Shown here: positions 33,723 to 42,314 of the stretch, piece after piece
How positions within the stretch are numbered: the stretch's first letter is position 1
Layout: the number at the start of each line of letters is the position of its first letter
Assembly: GCF_014640555.1 (NCBI RefSeq)
Contig: NZ_BMHE01000033.1
Coordinates: 21,432 to 85,431, forward strand
Direction: 5' to 3'
DNA: 64,000 bases
Source of the DNA: Paenibacillus marchantiophytorum
Lineage (GTDB): Bacteria > Bacillota > Bacilli > Paenibacillales > NBRC-103111
Position numbers and translations under genes: made by a program
Notes under the pieces: model-generated
Told to the model about the DNA's origin: nothing
What the model saw: the letters and a program-made list of their open reading frames with translations, nothing else
Databases searched by the model: none

Positions 33723-36605
33723 GTGTCTAGAGACCAAATCGTCATTAAAGGAGCTAGAGCTCATAATCTCAAAAATATCGACGTCACGATCCCACGTGAT
33801 AAGTTCGTTGTTCTAACCGGCTTAAGTGGTTCAGGGAAGTCGTCGCTTGCCTTTGATACGATTTATGCGGAAGGGCAGCGCAGATACGTAGAATCTTTGT
33901 CTGCATATGCCAGACAATTTCTAGGGCAAATGGATAAGCCGGATGTGGATTCGATTGAAGGATTGTCACCAGCGATTTCAATTGATCAGAAGACGACGAG
34001 TCGTAATCCACGTTCCACGGTTGGAACGGTCACAGAAATTTATGACTATTTGCGCCTGCTTTATGCGCGTATTGGGCGTCCGCATTGTCCAACTCACGGC
34101 ATCGAGATTACCTCGCAAACCGTGGAACAAATGGTAGATCGTATTATGGAGTATCCGGAGCGCACGAAGCTCCAAATTCTTGCTCCACTTATTTCTGGTC
34201 GCAAAGGTGAACATGCCAAGTTGTTTACCGATGTACAGAAACAAGGCTTTGTGCGGGTACGCGTGAACGGTGAAACGCTAGATCTAGCTGAGAAGATTGA
34301 GCTGGATAAGAATAAGAAGCATACCATCGATGTCGTAGTTGACCGTATTGTTATTAAGGAAGATGTAGCAACGCGTCTTGCGGATTCCTTAGAAACAGCC
34401 CTGAAGCTGGCTAATGGTCGTGTTATCGTTGATATTATAGATAAAGAAGAATTGATGTTCAGCCAAAATCTAGCTTGTCCGGAATGCGGCTTTAGTGTAG
34501 AAGAACTGGCGCCAAGGATGTTCTCGTTTAACAGTCCTTTCGGCGCCTGTCCGGAATGTGATGGACTGGGCAGTCAAATGATCGTTGACCCGGATTTGCT
34601 TGTACCGGACATGAAGCTGACGATCGAAGAAGGTGCCTTCGAGGCTTGGGCAGGCAGCACGTCCAACTATTATCCTCAGTTTCTGGCGGCCGTTTGCGAG
34701 CATTATAAGATTCCTCGTAATATTTCTGTATCTGAGATCACCGCTGATCAATTGAAGGTTATTCTCTACGGGACGGGCGGCGAGAAGATTCGCTTCCGCT
34801 ATGAGAATGATATGGGAGCGACGAAGGAAGCGTTAGTGCCGTTCGAAGGGATTATTCGTAACTTAGAGCGCCGATTCAAAGATACGTTCTCTGAGGGGAT
34901 TCGCGAGCATATACAGACTTATATGAGCACGAAGTCATGTCCTAAGTGTAAGGGCCAACGTCTGAAACCAGAAACGTTAGCCGTAACCATTAACGGCAAG
35001 AACATTGCTCACGCAACCTCGCTTTCTATTGGAGAGGCAGAGGAATGGTTCAAAGGGCTTGACCTGAATGAGAAAGAATTGACGATCTCCAATCTGATTC
35101 TCAAAGAAATCAGAGCGCGTCTAGGCTTTCTTGTGAATGTGGGTCTTGATTACCTGACGATGCATCGTGCAGCTGGCACGTTGTCAGGCGGAGAAGCGCA
35201 GCGAATTCGCTTGGCAACACAGATTGGATCCAGCTTGATGGGCGTTCTCTATATCTTGGATGAGCCTAGCATTGGGCTCCATCAACGGGATAATTCGCGT
35301 CTCATTCAGACGCTTGAGCATATGCGCAACCTAGGGAACACGCTGATTGTCGTGGAGCATGATGAAGACACGATGATGGCAGCCGATTATATTATCGATA
35401 TCGGTCCAGGCGCTGGTATCCATGGGGGACAAGTTATTGCACAGGGAACGCCTGCTGAACTCATGGAAGATGAGAATTCTCTAACAGGCCAGTATATGAG
35501 CGGCAAGAAGTTCATTCCTATTCCAGCTGAGCGGCGCAAGCCCAATGGGAAGTGGATTGAAGTTAAAGGCGCTAAGGAAAATAATCTGCGCAATGTTTCG
35601 GCCAAAGTGCCACTTGGTGTTTTCACTTGTGTCACGGGTGTTTCTGGCTCAGGCAAAAGTACACTTATTAACGAAATCTTGTTCAAAACGCTGGCCCGTG
35701 ATTTGAACGGTGCCAAGGTACGACCAGGCGAACACAAAGAAATCGTCGGGCTTGATCAAATCGATAAAGTAATCGATATCGACCAATCGCCGATTGGTCG
35801 TACGCCTCGCTCCAATCCAGCGACGTATACGGGTGTTTTTGACGATATTCGTGATGTTTATGCGAATACGAATGAGGCTAAGGTGCGCGGATATAAGAAG
35901 GGCCGCTTCAGCTTTAACGTGAAGGGCGGACGCTGCGAGGCGTGTCGCGGGGACGGCATTATCAAGATTGAGATGCATTTCTTGCCTGATGTCTACGTGC
36001 CATGCGAAGTGTGCAAAGGCAAGCGGTACAACCGTGAGACGATGGAAGTGAAATACAAAGGCAAGAGCATTTCGGAAGTGCTGGAGATGACCATCGAGGA
36101 CGGTTGCGAGTTCTTCAAGAACTTGCCGCGTATCCACCGGAAGTTGACGACGCTGCTCGATGTGGGGCTGGGCTACATGACGTTGGGCCAGCCGGCGACC
36201 ACGCTGTCAGGCGGCGAAGCCCAGCGTGTGAAGCTTGCTGCGGAGCTTTATCGCCGCAGCACAGGCAAGACGATCTACATCTTGGATGAGCCCACTACGG
36301 GGCTTCACATCCACGATATCGATCGTCTGCTCAAGGTCCTTCACCGTCTCGTAGAGAACGGTGAAACCGTGCTCGTCATCGAGCATAACCTCGATGTTAT
36401 CAAGACGGCGGACCACGTGATCGATCTAGGCCCCGAAGGTGGAAACCGAGGCGGCTTGATCGTGGCTACCGGGACGCCAGAGGATGTCGTGAAAGTGGCC
36501 GGATCGTATACCGGTCAGTATTTGAAACCGATCCTCGAGAGAGATCGGGAGCGGTCTGAGAACTACGCGAAGCGACTAGCTGTTTTGGAAGAATCGGTAG
36601 GCTAA
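33723..36605 (+). CDS. uvrA: excinuclease ABC subunit A
   Basis: 960 residues, GTG start after GAGGAAGGG. It has two ABC ATPase modules: GLSGSGKSSLAF and GVSGSGKSTLIN as Walker A motifs, each with an LSGGEAQR signature and a DEPS/DEPT Walker B. Two zinc-finger regions are present (CPECG...CPEC, and CEAC...CEVC). UvrA dimers find damage and load UvrB. Complete and standard in length. Confidence 0.97.
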   Translation: MSRDQIVIKGARAHNLKNIDVTIPRDKFVVLTGLSGSGKSSLAFDTIYAEGQRRYVESLSAYARQFLGQMDKPDVDSIEGLSPAISIDQKTTSRNPRSTVGTVTEIYDYLRLLYARIGRPHCPTHGIEITSQTVEQMVDRIMEYPERTKLQILAPLISGRKGEHAKLFTDVQKQGFVRVRVNGETLDLAEKIELDKNKKHTIDVVVDRIVIKEDVATRLADSLETALKLANGRVIVDIIDKEELMFSQNLACPECGFSVEELAPRMFSFNSPFGACPECDGLGSQMIVDPDLLVPDMKLTIEEGAFEAWAGSTSNYYPQFLAAVCEHYKIPRNISVSEITADQLKVILYGTGGEKIRFRYENDMGATKEALVPFEGIIRNLERRFKDTFSEGIREHIQTYMSTKSCPKCKGQRLKPETLAVTINGKNIAHATSLSIGEAEEWFKGLDLNEKELTISNLILKEIRARLGFLVNVGLDYLTMHRAAGTLSGGEAQRIRLATQIGSSLMGVLYILDEPSIGLHQRDNSRLIQTLEHMRNLGNTLIVVEHDEDTMMAADYIIDIGPGAGIHGGQVIAQGTPAELMEDENSLTGQYMSGKKFIPIPAERRKPNGKWIEVKGAKENNLRNVSAKVPLGVFTCVTGVSGSGKSTLINEILFKTLARDLNGAKVRPGEHKEIVGLDQIDKVIDIDQSPIGRTPRSNPATYTGVFDDIRDVYANTNEAKVRGYKKGRFSFNVKGGRCEACRGDGIIKIEMHFLPDVYVPCEVCKGKRYNRETMEVKYKGKSISEVLEMTIEDGCEFFKNLPRIHRKLTTLLDVGLGYMTLGQPATTLSGGEAQRVKLAAELYRRSTGKTIYILDEPTTGLHIHDIDRLLKVLHRLVENGETVLVIEHNLDVIKTADHVIDLGPEGGNRGGLIVATGTPEDVVKVAGSYTGQYLKPILERDRERSENYAKRLAVLEESVG

Positions 36606-36624
36606 TTATAGCCGTACACAATAT

Positions 36625-36668
36625 AAGCATGGTGATCTGACGCAAGAAGTCGGAAGCCATGCTTTTTT
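36625..36668 (+). terminator. uvrBA terminator
   Basis: AAGCATGG pairs with CCATGCTT around a 24-base loop, followed by a T run. Confidence 0.75.
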
Positions 36669-36894
36669 ATTTGGACCGGTTCAAAAGTGTGTCATTTTTC
36701 ACAATTCCAACTAGGTTACCATGATATTTGTCAAGACTTAATTGAATTCGACAATTTAACCCTCTATCGCGGAACAAGATAGTAGACTTATAATGAAATA
36801 AGAAGATATGTTGAAATTTCCATTGTCCCTTACCCACTATTGATAATCGAGAGATACAGACAGTTCTAATCTATCTATATATTTGGAGGCTGTT

Positions 36895-37053
36895 ATGAAA
36901 CCTACGTTAGAGTTACAAGAGATTGTTGCTGCTTTGGGGATCGACCCGTTCCGTTTCTTAGCTTGGCAGGAGAAAGAGTTAGCACTGAAACAACAAGACC
37001 CAACTGAGGGTCCGCATTCGGATTTCATTTCCTCATACGAGCTTGTTATTTGA
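36895..37053 (+). CDS. small unknown protein, 52 residues
   Basis: Not recognised. GGAGG is 6 bases before the ATG. The peptide begins MKPTLELQEIVAALGIDPF and is acidic and helical, then has a charged tail. A hairpin terminator 34 bases after its stop supports an independent transcript. TATAAT at 36789-36794 could be its -10, but no convincing -35 was found. The stretch 36669-36894 holds nothing else I can support. Confidence 0.6.
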   Translation: MKPTLELQEIVAALGIDPFRFLAWQEKELALKQQDPTEGPHSDFISSYELVI

Positions 37054-37086
37054 TGGGGGGGAAATAAGGTCTGTGGCCCAGGACGG

Positions 37087-37122
37087 AACCCGTATTTCCT
37101 TGTGGAAATTCGGGTTTATTTT
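37087..37122 (+). terminator. terminator after the 52-residue gene
   Basis: AACCCGTATTTCC and GGAAATTCGGGTT form a stem with one internal mismatch, followed by TATTTTTG. Confidence 0.75.
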
Positions 37123-37218
37123 TGTTATAAATAATCGAAGAGATGGACATTTTATACGTATGAGGAAAGGTCAATTCATCCAAAAGGTGACAAACTTGTT
37201 ACACATCGTTGTAATCAC

Positions 37219-37247
37219 TTGCATCTAGTGCGCAATCAAGCTAACAT
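37219..37247 (+). promoter_or_regulatory. possible promoter of the small membrane protein gene
   Basis: TTGCAT at 37219-37224 and TAACAT at 37242-37247 with a 17-base spacer. Confidence 0.35.
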
Positions 37248-37304
37248 AGAATTAAAATAGCAGGACGTGTGCCTTGCACCGAGTTACTATAAGGAGGTTT
37301 CACC

Positions 37305-37505
37305 ATGTTATTGGCAGAAGCAGCAGCAACGACTAGCTCGTATACAAGCTTTGATATTTACGTTTTGATCTTCACGGTGATCATCTTAATTGCGGTCATC
37401 CGCCAGTTGATCAACCCACGAAGAAATTTGTTTGCTCTAGGATTCGCAGGAGTTTCCTTGATCGTATTCGGTATCATGGATTACGTCATGATTAGCGGCT
37501 GGTAA
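37305..37505 (+). CDS. small membrane protein, 66 residues
   Basis: Two hydrophobic helices (about 19-37 and 43-63) joined by a basic turn INPRRNLFALGF. AAGGAGG lies 7 bases before the ATG. The layout resembles the small DUF2759-type proteins of Bacillales, but I cannot confirm that. It has its own terminator. Function unknown. Confidence 0.75.
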   Translation: MLLAEAAATTSSYTSFDIYVLIFTVIILIAVIRQLINPRRNLFALGFAGVSLIVFGIMDYVMISGW

Positions 37506-37523
37506 ATCAGAGTTAAACAAGAT

Positions 37524-37574
37524 AAAAGCCCACAGGCTTGAGATCGCGAGATCATCGAGCCTGTGGGCTTTTTT
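37524..37574. terminator. bidirectional terminator
   Basis: AAAAGCCCACAGGCT pairs with AGCCTGTGGGCTTTT, with an inner GATC/GATC stem and T-rich flanks for the convergent genes. Confidence 0.88.
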
Positions 37575-37580
37575 GTGGGC

Positions 37581-38549
37581 TTATACCCACCACATTTCAC
37601 CAAGCGGTTCCTTGATGAGAACTTGTTGAAGATTTTGGACAGCTTTGGAGAAACCTTCGTCAACGGACATTAAGCCGTCTTCGTGCTCGATGCTCACGAC
37701 ATAATCATACCCAACAAGACGAAGCGCGCTGATGATATCAGCCCATACTTTCATATCATGGCCATAGCCAACGGAACGGAACTGCCATGCGCGATCCAGC
37801 ATGTTCGTGTAGGACTGCATGTCCGTTACACCGTGACGATTGACGTTATTCACATCAAGGGATGTATCTTTGGCATGGAAATGGTGAAGCGCGCCAGCGC
37901 GGCCAAGAATTTGAACGGCTTGTACAGGATCGATACCTTGCCACCACATGTGACTCGGATCCAGGTTGGCGCCGATCGCGTCGCCTGCCGCTTCACGTAG
38001 ACGAAGCAGTGTGGCTGGCGTATGTACTGAGAAACCCCCGTGCAGCTCAAGCCCAATCTTGATGTTGCGGTCAGCTGCATATTTGCCTGTTTCCGTCCAA
38101 TAAGGAATGACTTTCGTTCCCCACTGCCAGTCCAGAATTTCCTGGAAATCGTTGGGCCATGGTGCAACCGGCCAGTTCGGATATTTCGCGTCTTCGTGGT
38201 CGCCAGGGCAGCCAGAGAATGTGTTTACAACAGGGACCTCAAGGCGCTCAGCGAGATCAATTGTTTGTATAATAGCATCGTGAAATTCTTTGGCGATGTG
38301 TTTTTGCGGGTGAAGCGGGTTGCCGTGTGCGCTTAGTGCGCTGATCGTTAAACCGCGGGACTCGACCGCATGTTTGAATGCTTTAAGCTTCCCTGCATCG
38401 GCAAGGAGTTCGCTCGGGTTGCAATGTGCTGTGCCCGGATAGCCCCCTGTGCCAATTTCAACAGCATCCAAGCCTTTTGCTGCAATGTAATCTAGAGCTT
38501 CCTCGAAAGGTTTTCCACCGAAAAGAACCATAAAAACGCCTAACTTCAT
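37581..38549 (-). CDS. sugar phosphate isomerase/epimerase (xylose isomerase-like TIM barrel)
   Basis: 322 residues. The AP endonuclease 2 / xylose isomerase-like barrel shows KGLDAVEIGTGGYPG, LSAHGNPLHP, VVNTFSGCPGDHED, IGLELHGGFSVH, GANLDPSHMWWQGIDP and VSIEHEDGLM. The histidines and acidic residues expected to bind a divalent metal are in place. Substrate unknown; relatives act on inositols or keto-sugars. The ATG at 38549 follows GGAGGTG by 6 bases. It stands alone at the end of the dlt-like cluster; only 48 bases separate it from the MBOAT gene, so read-through is possible. Confidence 0.85.
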   Translation of the reverse strand: MKLGVFMVLFGGKPFEEALDYIAAKGLDAVEIGTGGYPGTAHCNPSELLADAGKLKAFKHAVESRGLTISALSAHGNPLHPQKHIAKEFHDAIIQTIDLAERLEVPVVNTFSGCPGDHEDAKYPNWPVAPWPNDFQEILDWQWGTKVIPYWTETGKYAADRNIKIGLELHGGFSVHTPATLLRLREAAGDAIGANLDPSHMWWQGIDPVQAVQILGRAGALHHFHAKDTSLDVNNVNRHGVTDMQSYTNMLDRAWQFRSVGYGHDMKVWADIISALRLVGYDYVVSIEHEDGLMSVDEGFSKAVQNLQQVLIKEPLGEMWWV

Positions 38550-38597
38550 TAGGTACACCTCCATAAATGGTAAACAGCCAAACAAATTATACCACTA

Positions 38598-39752
38598 TCA
38601 TCCAGTAAAATGAAGCAAGCCTTTGTAGATACGAAGTACGGTCTCGTAATTGGAACTGTAAATAATAACGGAGAAAGTAACTAACGCCTGCGTTACAAAA
38701 CAACGGAAATAGAAATAGCTTTTGGATACCTTCTTCTTGTTCACGGTCGTAATCTTGAGTAGATTTTCGATCGCAAGAATAAGGCCATGATAGAGCCCGT
38801 AGAAGAAGTACAGCCAAGTGAAGCCATGCCACAGCCCGATCAGCACCATGATGAGCACCGACAGGCCAGAGGCAACCCAGCGGGTGGGTACGGTACGAGA
38901 GAAGAACATGAAGATATGATCACGGAAAAAGTCGCCTAACGTGGCGTGCCAATTGCGCCAGAACTGCGTCATAGAAGGCGAGAAGAGCGGACGCTTGAAG
39001 TTCTCTGGCATCGTATAGCCCATTAAACGACCGAAACCAATGGCCATATCGGAATAGCCGGAGAAATCCATGTAAATAAGGATATAGAACCAGATTAATA
39101 AAAATAACGATTGGTGCGTATGCAGATCCTGTTTCAGCACTTGATCAAAGATGCTCGTCATCCAGGTGACGACAACGATTTTTTTGAATAAGCCCAGAAT
39201 AATTCGTTTCACACTATCCTCGAAGAGCGCAGCGTTCACGGTATAAGGCTTTTTGCTGTCCGCCATGAAATCACGGAATTTCAGAATAGGTCCAGAGGTG
39301 AAGGTAGGAATGAACAGCAAATAGTTTGCGTAATCAATCGCGGGCACTTGCCCCTCTTTGCCGAAGAAGTAAGCGAAATAATAAGCGTCGATGACCTTGA
39401 GAACGTTATAGATAAGGCCTAGATAGATGATGGTATCGAAAAGCGGATTATGGAAAATACCCATGACGAAAAGGCGGACACCGAGGAAGACCCCGATGAC
39501 ATTAGCGGCTATCGCGAATATGAAGGTAGCTTTCCGCCAGACCGTCGTGCGGCACAAATAAACAAAACCAGCATAGTTGATAACCGTAAATGCAGCATAA
39601 AAAACAAGCAGCTTCTGACTGAAGAGCAGCAAAAAGCAAAGACTGAATATAATCATCAGAATGCGTTTGTTGTCGGCCCACTTCCGAGTGAGCATCAGAA
39701 CAGCAATCATGCCAATCATAGCGATAATCGCGTTCATGTGCATATAAAACAT
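38598..39752 (-). CDS. DltB-like MBOAT O-acyltransferase
   Basis: 384 residues, very close to DltB length, with about eleven hydrophobic segments. The MBOAT signature is clear: FKRPLFSPSMTQFWRNWHATL (H269), then LIGLWHGFTWLYF with the catalytic histidine H309. The segment IPTFTSGPILKFRDF matches DltB/AlgI proteins. DltB moves D-alanine from the carrier protein across the membrane toward teichoic acid; AlgI acetylates alginate. The adjacent DltX-like, DltD-like and carrier-protein genes favour the Dlt-type role. GAGGAG precedes the ATG by 10 bases. Confidence 0.9.
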   Translation of the reverse strand: MFYMHMNAIIAMIGMIAVLMLTRKWADNKRILMIIFSLCFLLLFSQKLLVFYAAFTVINYAGFVYLCRTTVWRKATFIFAIAANVIGVFLGVRLFVMGIFHNPLFDTIIYLGLIYNVLKVIDAYYFAYFFGKEGQVPAIDYANYLLFIPTFTSGPILKFRDFMADSKKPYTVNAALFEDSVKRIILGLFKKIVVVTWMTSIFDQVLKQDLHTHQSLFLLIWFYILIYMDFSGYSDMAIGFGRLMGYTMPENFKRPLFSPSMTQFWRNWHATLGDFFRDHIFMFFSRTVPTRWVASGLSVLIMVLIGLWHGFTWLYFFYGLYHGLILAIENLLKITTVNKKKVSKSYFYFRCFVTQALVTFSVIIYSSNYETVLRIYKGLLHFTG

Positions 39753-39787
39753 GGCTAAAGAACTCCTCGCTTGGAAAGCTTGTTATC

Positions 39788-39899
39788 TTAGAACTTTTCG
39801 TAGATAAATAAGCCCTTGCCGGTGAAATAGATGAAAACCAAATAGAGCATCACGAGATAGATCAGGACTTCGATGGTTTTCCTAAGGATTTTAACCATG
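39788..39899 (-). pseudogene. dltX: DltX-like microprotein, frame interrupted by one base
   Basis: From the ATG at 39899 (AAGGAGG 7 bases upstream) the frame reads MVKILRKTIEVLIYLVMLY. The continuation in the neighbouring frame is LVFIYFTGKGLFIYEKF and a stop at 39788-39790. The frames would join if a run of four T (minus strand) had three, giving a 36-residue protein with one membrane helix and a C-terminal FIYxxF end. That end is the hallmark of DltX (B. subtilis DltX ends in GKFIYNEF), the small Dlt subunit whose terminal motif is needed for alanylation. As read, the first frame instead ends with an unrelated 19-residue tail. It could be a homopolymer sequencing error, a real mutation or recoding. 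Its 5' end overlaps the DltD-like gene. Confidence 0.65.
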
Positions 39900-40773
39900 T
39901 GTCTACCTCCTTCGTAAATAGCGGAGCGCCTTCTTCGCGGTTTAAATGCACGAGATCATGGAAATAGCGCGGATCATAGGTATGCATCAGATCAAGTGTC
40001 GGCACATTCGCTGCTTGCAATTGCGCGTTGACTGTTTGCTTGAGAGATGCGACATAAGGCGGATCGGCATACCCTTTGTTCCAAGGCATCCAAATTACTC
40101 GCAGAGACAGTTTGTGCTCATCAGCATAGCGTAGAATCCAAGTCAGAGCATCCAGATTGTCTTTGAAATCCTTTAACGTCATGGCCCCGAAACGTTGATC
40201 GTAATCGGTCCATTTGGTTTTCAGGAAAGCATCGTCCTTACGACCGGGATACAACTCTTTATCGATCCAACGGGGTTCGTAGGAAAGATTGCCTTTGCGC
40301 AGATTTCGAGCGAATTCTTCGCCAGAGTCCCGAAAATAATCTCGATACGTATACACGTACGGCTGATACCAAGGTTTGAACCATGGGTAGGTGGGATCTG
40401 TTTCGAGTGCATCCAACATCGTATGGACATCGATGCCGATGACCAGCTCATCCTGAACTTGGTAGAGGTCCTTCTCTAAGATGTTCTTCAGATCCGTTAG
40501 CTTGCCATAAGAAAGACCCATCTCTACCAAATGGGATTCGGACTTTTCTTCGATATAGGCACCTGTAACAGACGAATTACCGAAGAAAACCGGTCCCGTT
40601 TGAGACCAGTCATGGTGGTAAAGCGTTTTGGTGAAATCATTTTTGTAGAATCGGCGTGAGCTAACCATCGGGTTCCACCAGGAAATCAGCAGATCGGATA
40701 CGATGATGGCTAGCAGCAGACCCAGCACGAAGCTATTTTTTTTGAAAAATGCAGCTGCTTTCAATAGAATCAC
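39862..40773 (-). CDS. DltD-like SGNH family extracytoplasmic protein
   Basis: 303 residues. An N-terminal membrane anchor (about 14-32) is followed by an SGNH/GDSL-type domain. The block FFGNSSVTGAY puts a nucleophile serine at S67, as in the FGSSE box of DltD, and the C-terminal DLVH gives the Asp/His pair D273 and H276. Proteins of this kind accept or hydrolyse acyl groups together with MBOAT partners (DltD, AlgJ/AlgX). The GTG at 40773 is used; an in-frame TTG four codons in is possible. The 3' end overlaps the DltX-like start. Confidence 0.82.
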   Translation of the reverse strand: MILLKAAAFFKKNSFVLGLLLAIIVSDLLISWWNPMVSSRRFYKNDFTKTLYHHDWSQTGPVFFGNSSVTGAYIEEKSESHLVEMGLSYGKLTDLKNILEKDLYQVQDELVIGIDVHTMLDALETDPTYPWFKPWYQPYVYTYRDYFRDSGEEFARNLRKGNLSYEPRWIDKELYPGRKDDAFLKTKWTDYDQRFGAMTLKDFKDNLDALTWILRYADEHKLSLRVIWMPWNKGYADPPYVASLKQTVNAQLQAANVPTLDLMHTYDPRYFHDLVHLNREEGAPLFTKEVDTWLKSLGKPSKS

Positions 40774-40832
40774 TCATTATCTTGGATTGGATGGAACATC
40801 ATTACGGTATTTAAAGGAAAGGTAAGATTAGT

Positions 40833-42032
40833 TTATAGCGCTTTTTCTTGCCAAGCGTGGTACTGCTCACGGAAGGCAGCAGGCCAAAGCTGCTCATCCA
40901 AACTATACTGCGCTAAGAACGCGAATGCCCAGCGCTCAATGCCGAAGCCTACACAGCCCGTAACGGCGTTGCGTTTGCCCATCTTGATATTAAAGGCATT
41001 CCCGAACGTATTGCTGTGAAAATTAACCGAAGAACAGGCAATCGATTTCTTCACATGAGGAATCGTCAAGCGAAGCTCATACTTCATCTCTTGATTACGT
41101 TGGAAAGACGCTTTCACTTGAAAATCATTCGTGAAGAATGGATCATTGGCGATTTCCATCATGCTGTCAACGTTCCACTCCACGGCCAGTTCTTTCAAAT
41201 ATTCAATCGATTTTAGACGATTTTCTTTGACGAAGTCCGGCTTGCCGACGAAAATAATTTCGCGCATTGAGAAGTCGAGCAGACGGCCGAAATCGCTGTG
41301 GTTTTTGGATTCGAAGCGATGACACTTGGCAATGGCGGTTACGACGATGCCGTCACCTTCCAAGGTTTCATTTTCTAAGCCTTCATAGCAGTGATAGCAT
41401 GTGGAAGGATTCATCATGAAATTCGGCTTCACCAAGTTGTTATCAAGCGCCATCGGCGCCTCTTGGTTCCAACCGCCAGCTTCGCGGATCGATTGGGAGA
41501 ACGACTCGATCACATCCAAATCTTCGCGCAAATGAGTAACGAAGTGGATATGCTCAGGGAAAGATGTGAAATGGTTGGTTTTATTCAACGTATGGCTGTG
41601 AATGACAGCGGGATAGGATTCCTCCTGCATGCCTTCGAAGCGTTTGGCGATCTTCGTCACGAAGGAATAGTCGAGAAACCGCATCAAGCTGGAGAATGGT
41701 TCACGGAAAATGAAAAGACCGGGTTCCAGGACTTTAATGGCTTTGCGCTCCACGAGCTCGGCAATAATGTCGCCTTCATAAGGCGTATCTACTTTATTTT
41801 CGAATAAAATATTTTCTTTAAAGCCAAAGTCGCCGTGAGAGAAACGTTCAATCAGACGTTGAACTCGCTCGGTAATCCCCTCATCCCCGTTCGGAGAGTT
41901 GTGGTTAATTACAATGTGGCCATCAACCAGCGCGATATCCTGGATATGTTCATCGGCGAAAGCTGCCGCATATTTAACTTGTCCGTGCTGGCTTTCAGCA
42001 AGACCTTCTAGAGAAATTCTACATGTCATCAT
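40833..42032 (-). CDS. class II aaRS-like amino acid:[carrier protein] ligase
   Basis: 399 residues. It resembles the catalytic core of archaeal-type seryl-tRNA synthetase without a tRNA-binding arm. Visible marks are MNPSTCYHCYEG (zinc cysteine C212 or C215), motif 2 AKCHRFES (E241), IACSSVNFHSNTFG (C333) and motif 3 GCVGFGIERW (R367). Known members (from Bradyrhizobium and Agrobacterium) activate small amino acids and load them on a carrier protein's phosphopantetheine arm. The carrier protein gene lies just upstream, 7 bases away. ATG 42032 follows GAGG. The amino acid used cannot be told from sequence. Confidence 0.85.
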   Translation of the reverse strand: MMTCRISLEGLAESQHGQVKYAAAFADEHIQDIALVDGHIVINHNSPNGDEGITERVQRLIERFSHGDFGFKENILFENKVDTPYEGDIIAELVERKAIKVLEPGLFIFREPFSSLMRFLDYSFVTKIAKRFEGMQEESYPAVIHSHTLNKTNHFTSFPEHIHFVTHLREDLDVIESFSQSIREAGGWNQEAPMALDNNLVKPNFMMNPSTCYHCYEGLENETLEGDGIVVTAIAKCHRFESKNHSDFGRLLDFSMREIIFVGKPDFVKENRLKSIEYLKELAVEWNVDSMMEIANDPFFTNDFQVKASFQRNQEMKYELRLTIPHVKKSIACSSVNFHSNTFGNAFNIKMGKRNAVTGCVGFGIERWAFAFLAQYSLDEQLWPAAFREQYHAWQEKAL

Positions 42033-42039
42033 GAATGGG

Positions 42040-42297
42040 TTACCTCGCAGTCTTCTTGGAAATAAAATCGGCAATTTCGCTGACAGTGTTCATGGAGTAC
42101 AGCATGAGATCCTGATTCGTTACTTGGATGCTGTATGTTTTTTCGATATGAGCGATGAGGGCGGTAGCGCCGATAGAATCGATAAATCCATAGTCAAACA
42201 GATGGACATCCACATCAAAATCATCGTCGTCCTCGGCAATTTCGTAACGCTCGCGAATATGCTGTTCAAGCTGCGCTAATAGGTCTTCATTAGACAT
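42040..42297 (-). CDS. acyl carrier protein (aminoacyl carrier, DltC-like role)
   Basis: 85 residues, acidic four-helix carrier fold. The phosphopantetheine site GFIDSIGATALI places the prosthetic group on S41. It lies between the FG-GAP gene and the ligase gene, with gaps of 17 and 7 bases, so the ligase is its likely partner and the MBOAT protein its likely acceptor. Primary fatty-acid ACP is unlikely, because acpP normally lies with fab genes. Confidence 0.92.
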   Translation of the reverse strand: MSNEDLLAQLEQHIRERYEIAEDDDDFDVDVHLFDYGFIDSIGATALIAHIEKTYSIQVTNQDLMLYSMNTVSEIADFISKKTAR

Positions 42298-42314
42298 GTT
42301 GGAAAGCCTCCTGA

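Noticed and set aside
40833..42032. True seryl-tRNA synthetase
   Set aside because: It lacks the N-terminal tRNA-binding arm and sits beside a carrier protein gene, so the carrier-protein ligase reading fits better.
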